Of a stretch of DNA of 6,222 bases, positions 5,623 to 6,222 are shown piece after piece (the stretch's first letter is position 1; every line of letters starts with the position of its first letter). A program made the translations under genes and the position numbers. The notes beneath the pieces were generated by a model, which did no database searches, was not told where the DNA came from, and saw only the letters and a list, made by a program, of their open reading frames with translations. Where the stretch lies: positions 1-6,222 of the forward strand of contig JALOPT010000142.1 in the NCBI GenBank assembly GCA_025453715.1, written 5' to 3'. This DNA is from Methanoregulaceae archaeon (GTDB lineage Archaea; Halobacteriota; Methanomicrobia; Methanomicrobiales; Methanospirillaceae).

Positions 5623-5658
5623 GCGGTTGTTTCCCGTAGCCCAGGGGTTGGTAAAGAT

Positions 5659-6222
5659 ATGCTATTTCTTTCAGAATCTGAAAAAACACAATGGGTGAAT
5701 CATGCCCGCGAAATTGTCAAACACCAGATTTCATTTGATCAATTCGATGGAGGAATACGATCAAACCTGCAATCGGCGTTTTATTTCTATATGGGGGCGA
5801 TTCTTGCAGCCCAGGGTCATAAAGACCTGGCGACCGGGTGGCTTAAAGCCGGTACAATGAATGAGGAAGACGGGTTGTTTTCTTCTACCTTTCTCCTGGG
5901 TTTTCTCGAGCGGCATAATGGGAACCTGGTAATTCCCGCAGTGGCATTCGAAGACCCCCGGCCATTTATTCACTTCGCAAATGTCCCTGTCATGATGAAG
6001 GCACGGTCGAACTTTGTCCGGCAGGCGGGGCATACGCTGCCCGGGTTCCCCGGACCTGTTTCATTCATGGATATCGGGTGCGGGGACGGGGCACTAACCG
6101 TTCGGCTTCTTACTCACCTGCAGGAAATTGGGAAAATAGATGAGATCAAGGATGTGCTCTTAATTGACCCGTCCGAAGCAATGATCGCTCTCGCAAAAAA
6201 AACGGTGTCAGATGCGTTTCCA
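5659..6222 (+). CDS. Class I SAM-dependent methyltransferase, N-terminal part, 3' end outside window
   Basis: 188 codons are visible and the frame is still open at the window end. The ATG at 5659 is the first start after an in-frame TAA at 5605-5607. Residues 136-150 (FMDIGCGDGALTVRL) are the glycine-rich motif I that binds S-adenosylmethionine. Residues 166-180 (VLLIDPSEAMIALAK) are the following beta strand, with acidic D170 positioned to hold the ribose hydroxyls. Motifs further on are cut off. The first 135 residues are not part of the methyltransferase fold. Residues 37-90 look helical (SNLQSAFYFYMGAILAAQG, then DLATGWLKAG, then STFLLGFLERH) and recall a TPR-like pair, which is an inference from pattern only. 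Substrate cannot be told from the N-terminus. No signal peptide or membrane segment, so cytoplasmic. Divergent from the carboxyltransferase, and a shared role is not evident. Confidence 0.85.
   Translation, partial: MLFLSESEKTQWVNHAREIVKHQISFDQFDGGIRSNLQSAFYFYMGAILAAQGHKDLATGWLKAGTMNEEDGLFSSTFLLGFLERHNGNLVIPAVAFEDPRPFIHFANVPVMMKARSNFVRQAGHTLPGFPGPVSFMDIGCGDGALTVRLLTHLQEIGKIDEIKDVLLIDPSEAMIALAKKTVSDAFP

Larger units (their letters stand above)
5214..5658. other. Divergent intergenic region, no convincing gene
   Basis: About 445 bases between two divergently transcribed genes. I see no tRNA, rRNA or repeat array. Two short plus-strand frames exist: 5320-5457 (45 codons, ATG preceded by AAGGGAAGC, peptide starting MIFPIWTMYRMQCGSLPACK) and 5527-5607 (26 codons, starting MKAKFLRELDDNPVLVPYK, with AT-rich GATTTATGCAAATATAAT just upstream). 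Both are possible small genes, but neither has family support and I do not call them. A nested hairpin can form at 5345-5376 (outer ACAGG/CCTGT, inner CGGG/CCCG) and another at 5425-5440 (CCCGG/CCGGG). TTCCGGGT occurs twice (5434-5441 and 5448-5455). A long minus-strand open frame across this region has a composition unlike the real genes and was rejected. Confidence 0.5.

Noticed and set aside
5593..5624. GCAATT / AATTGC inverted repeat ahead of the methyltransferase
   Set aside because: Six-base AT-rich arms with a 20-base loop are expected by chance in AT-rich spacer sequence and overlap the proposed TATA-like box.
5214..5658. tRNA or other stable RNA gene in the long spacer
   Set aside because: I found no T-loop (GGTTCGAATCC-like) sequence, no acceptor-stem pairing and no 3' CCA context.
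5150..5689. 179-residue open frame on the minus strand covering the divergent spacer
   Set aside because: Rich in Trp, Tyr, Cys, Arg and Ser with stretches such as FPFWFYFTWCYVTRYNFK, no recognisable domain, no good start signal at its beginning, and it overlaps the start of the well-supported methyltransferase on the other strand. Only its last nine codons (with the AGGAGG) are kept, as a leader peptide.
5761..6033. 90-residue open frame on the minus strand
   Set aside because: It is antisense to the methyltransferase, whose plus-strand frame runs unbroken through it into a clear SAM-binding motif. Composition is not protein-like.

Overview
The window looks like a chromosomal piece from a euryarchaeal methanogen, most likely of the Methanomicrobia (Methanoregula/Methanospirillum type). 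That assignment is an inference. It rests on the protein styles (a PAS histidine kinase with an H-box of the RHDINNK type common in methanogen kinases, and LytS-type 5TM sensor proteins), on AT-rich TATA-like boxes about 27 nt ahead of two start codons, and on T-rich tracts in place of strong bacterial terminators. No rRNA, tRNA, mobile element, CRISPR array or plasmid function is visible.

Layout: (1) 1-398, plus strand: the C-terminal part of endonuclease IV, with all the C-terminal metal ligands. (2) 495-1997, minus: membrane histidine kinase (5TM sensor, PAS, HisKA-like, HATPase). (3) 2209-3591, minus: membrane-anchored SpoIIE/RsbU-type PP2C serine/threonine phosphatase whose N-terminal sensor is clearly paralogous to that of the kinase. 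(4) 3744-5153, minus: acyl-CoA carboxylase-type carboxyltransferase, preceded by a 9-codon leader peptide carrying the best Shine-Dalgarno site in the window. (5) 5180-5658: about 480 bases of non-coding or poorly coding sequence with divergent promoters. (6) 5659-6222, plus: N-terminal half of a SAM-dependent methyltransferase, cut off by the window end.

The most coherent story is the kinase/phosphatase pair. Two neighbouring, co-oriented genes share one membrane input domain but feed it into different chemistries: His-Asp phosphorelay in one, Ser/Thr dephosphorylation in the other. The kinase copy has lost an internal block of about 49 sensor residues that includes the conserved R-x(3)-GG segment, so the two proteins may no longer sense the same thing. 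Each gene appears to have its own TATA-like element, with a likely leaderless start, so they look like separate transcription units rather than an operon. No response regulator, anti-sigma-like kinase or STAS protein is in view, so their partners lie elsewhere.

The carboxyltransferase is unusual in two ways. Its N-terminal half lacks the glycine-rich segments that normally form the acyl-CoA side of the active site, while its C-terminal half looks regular. Its start is a GTG overlapped by the stop codon of the leader peptide, which suggests translational coupling or an old frameshift. No biotin carrier or biotin carboxylase is in the window.
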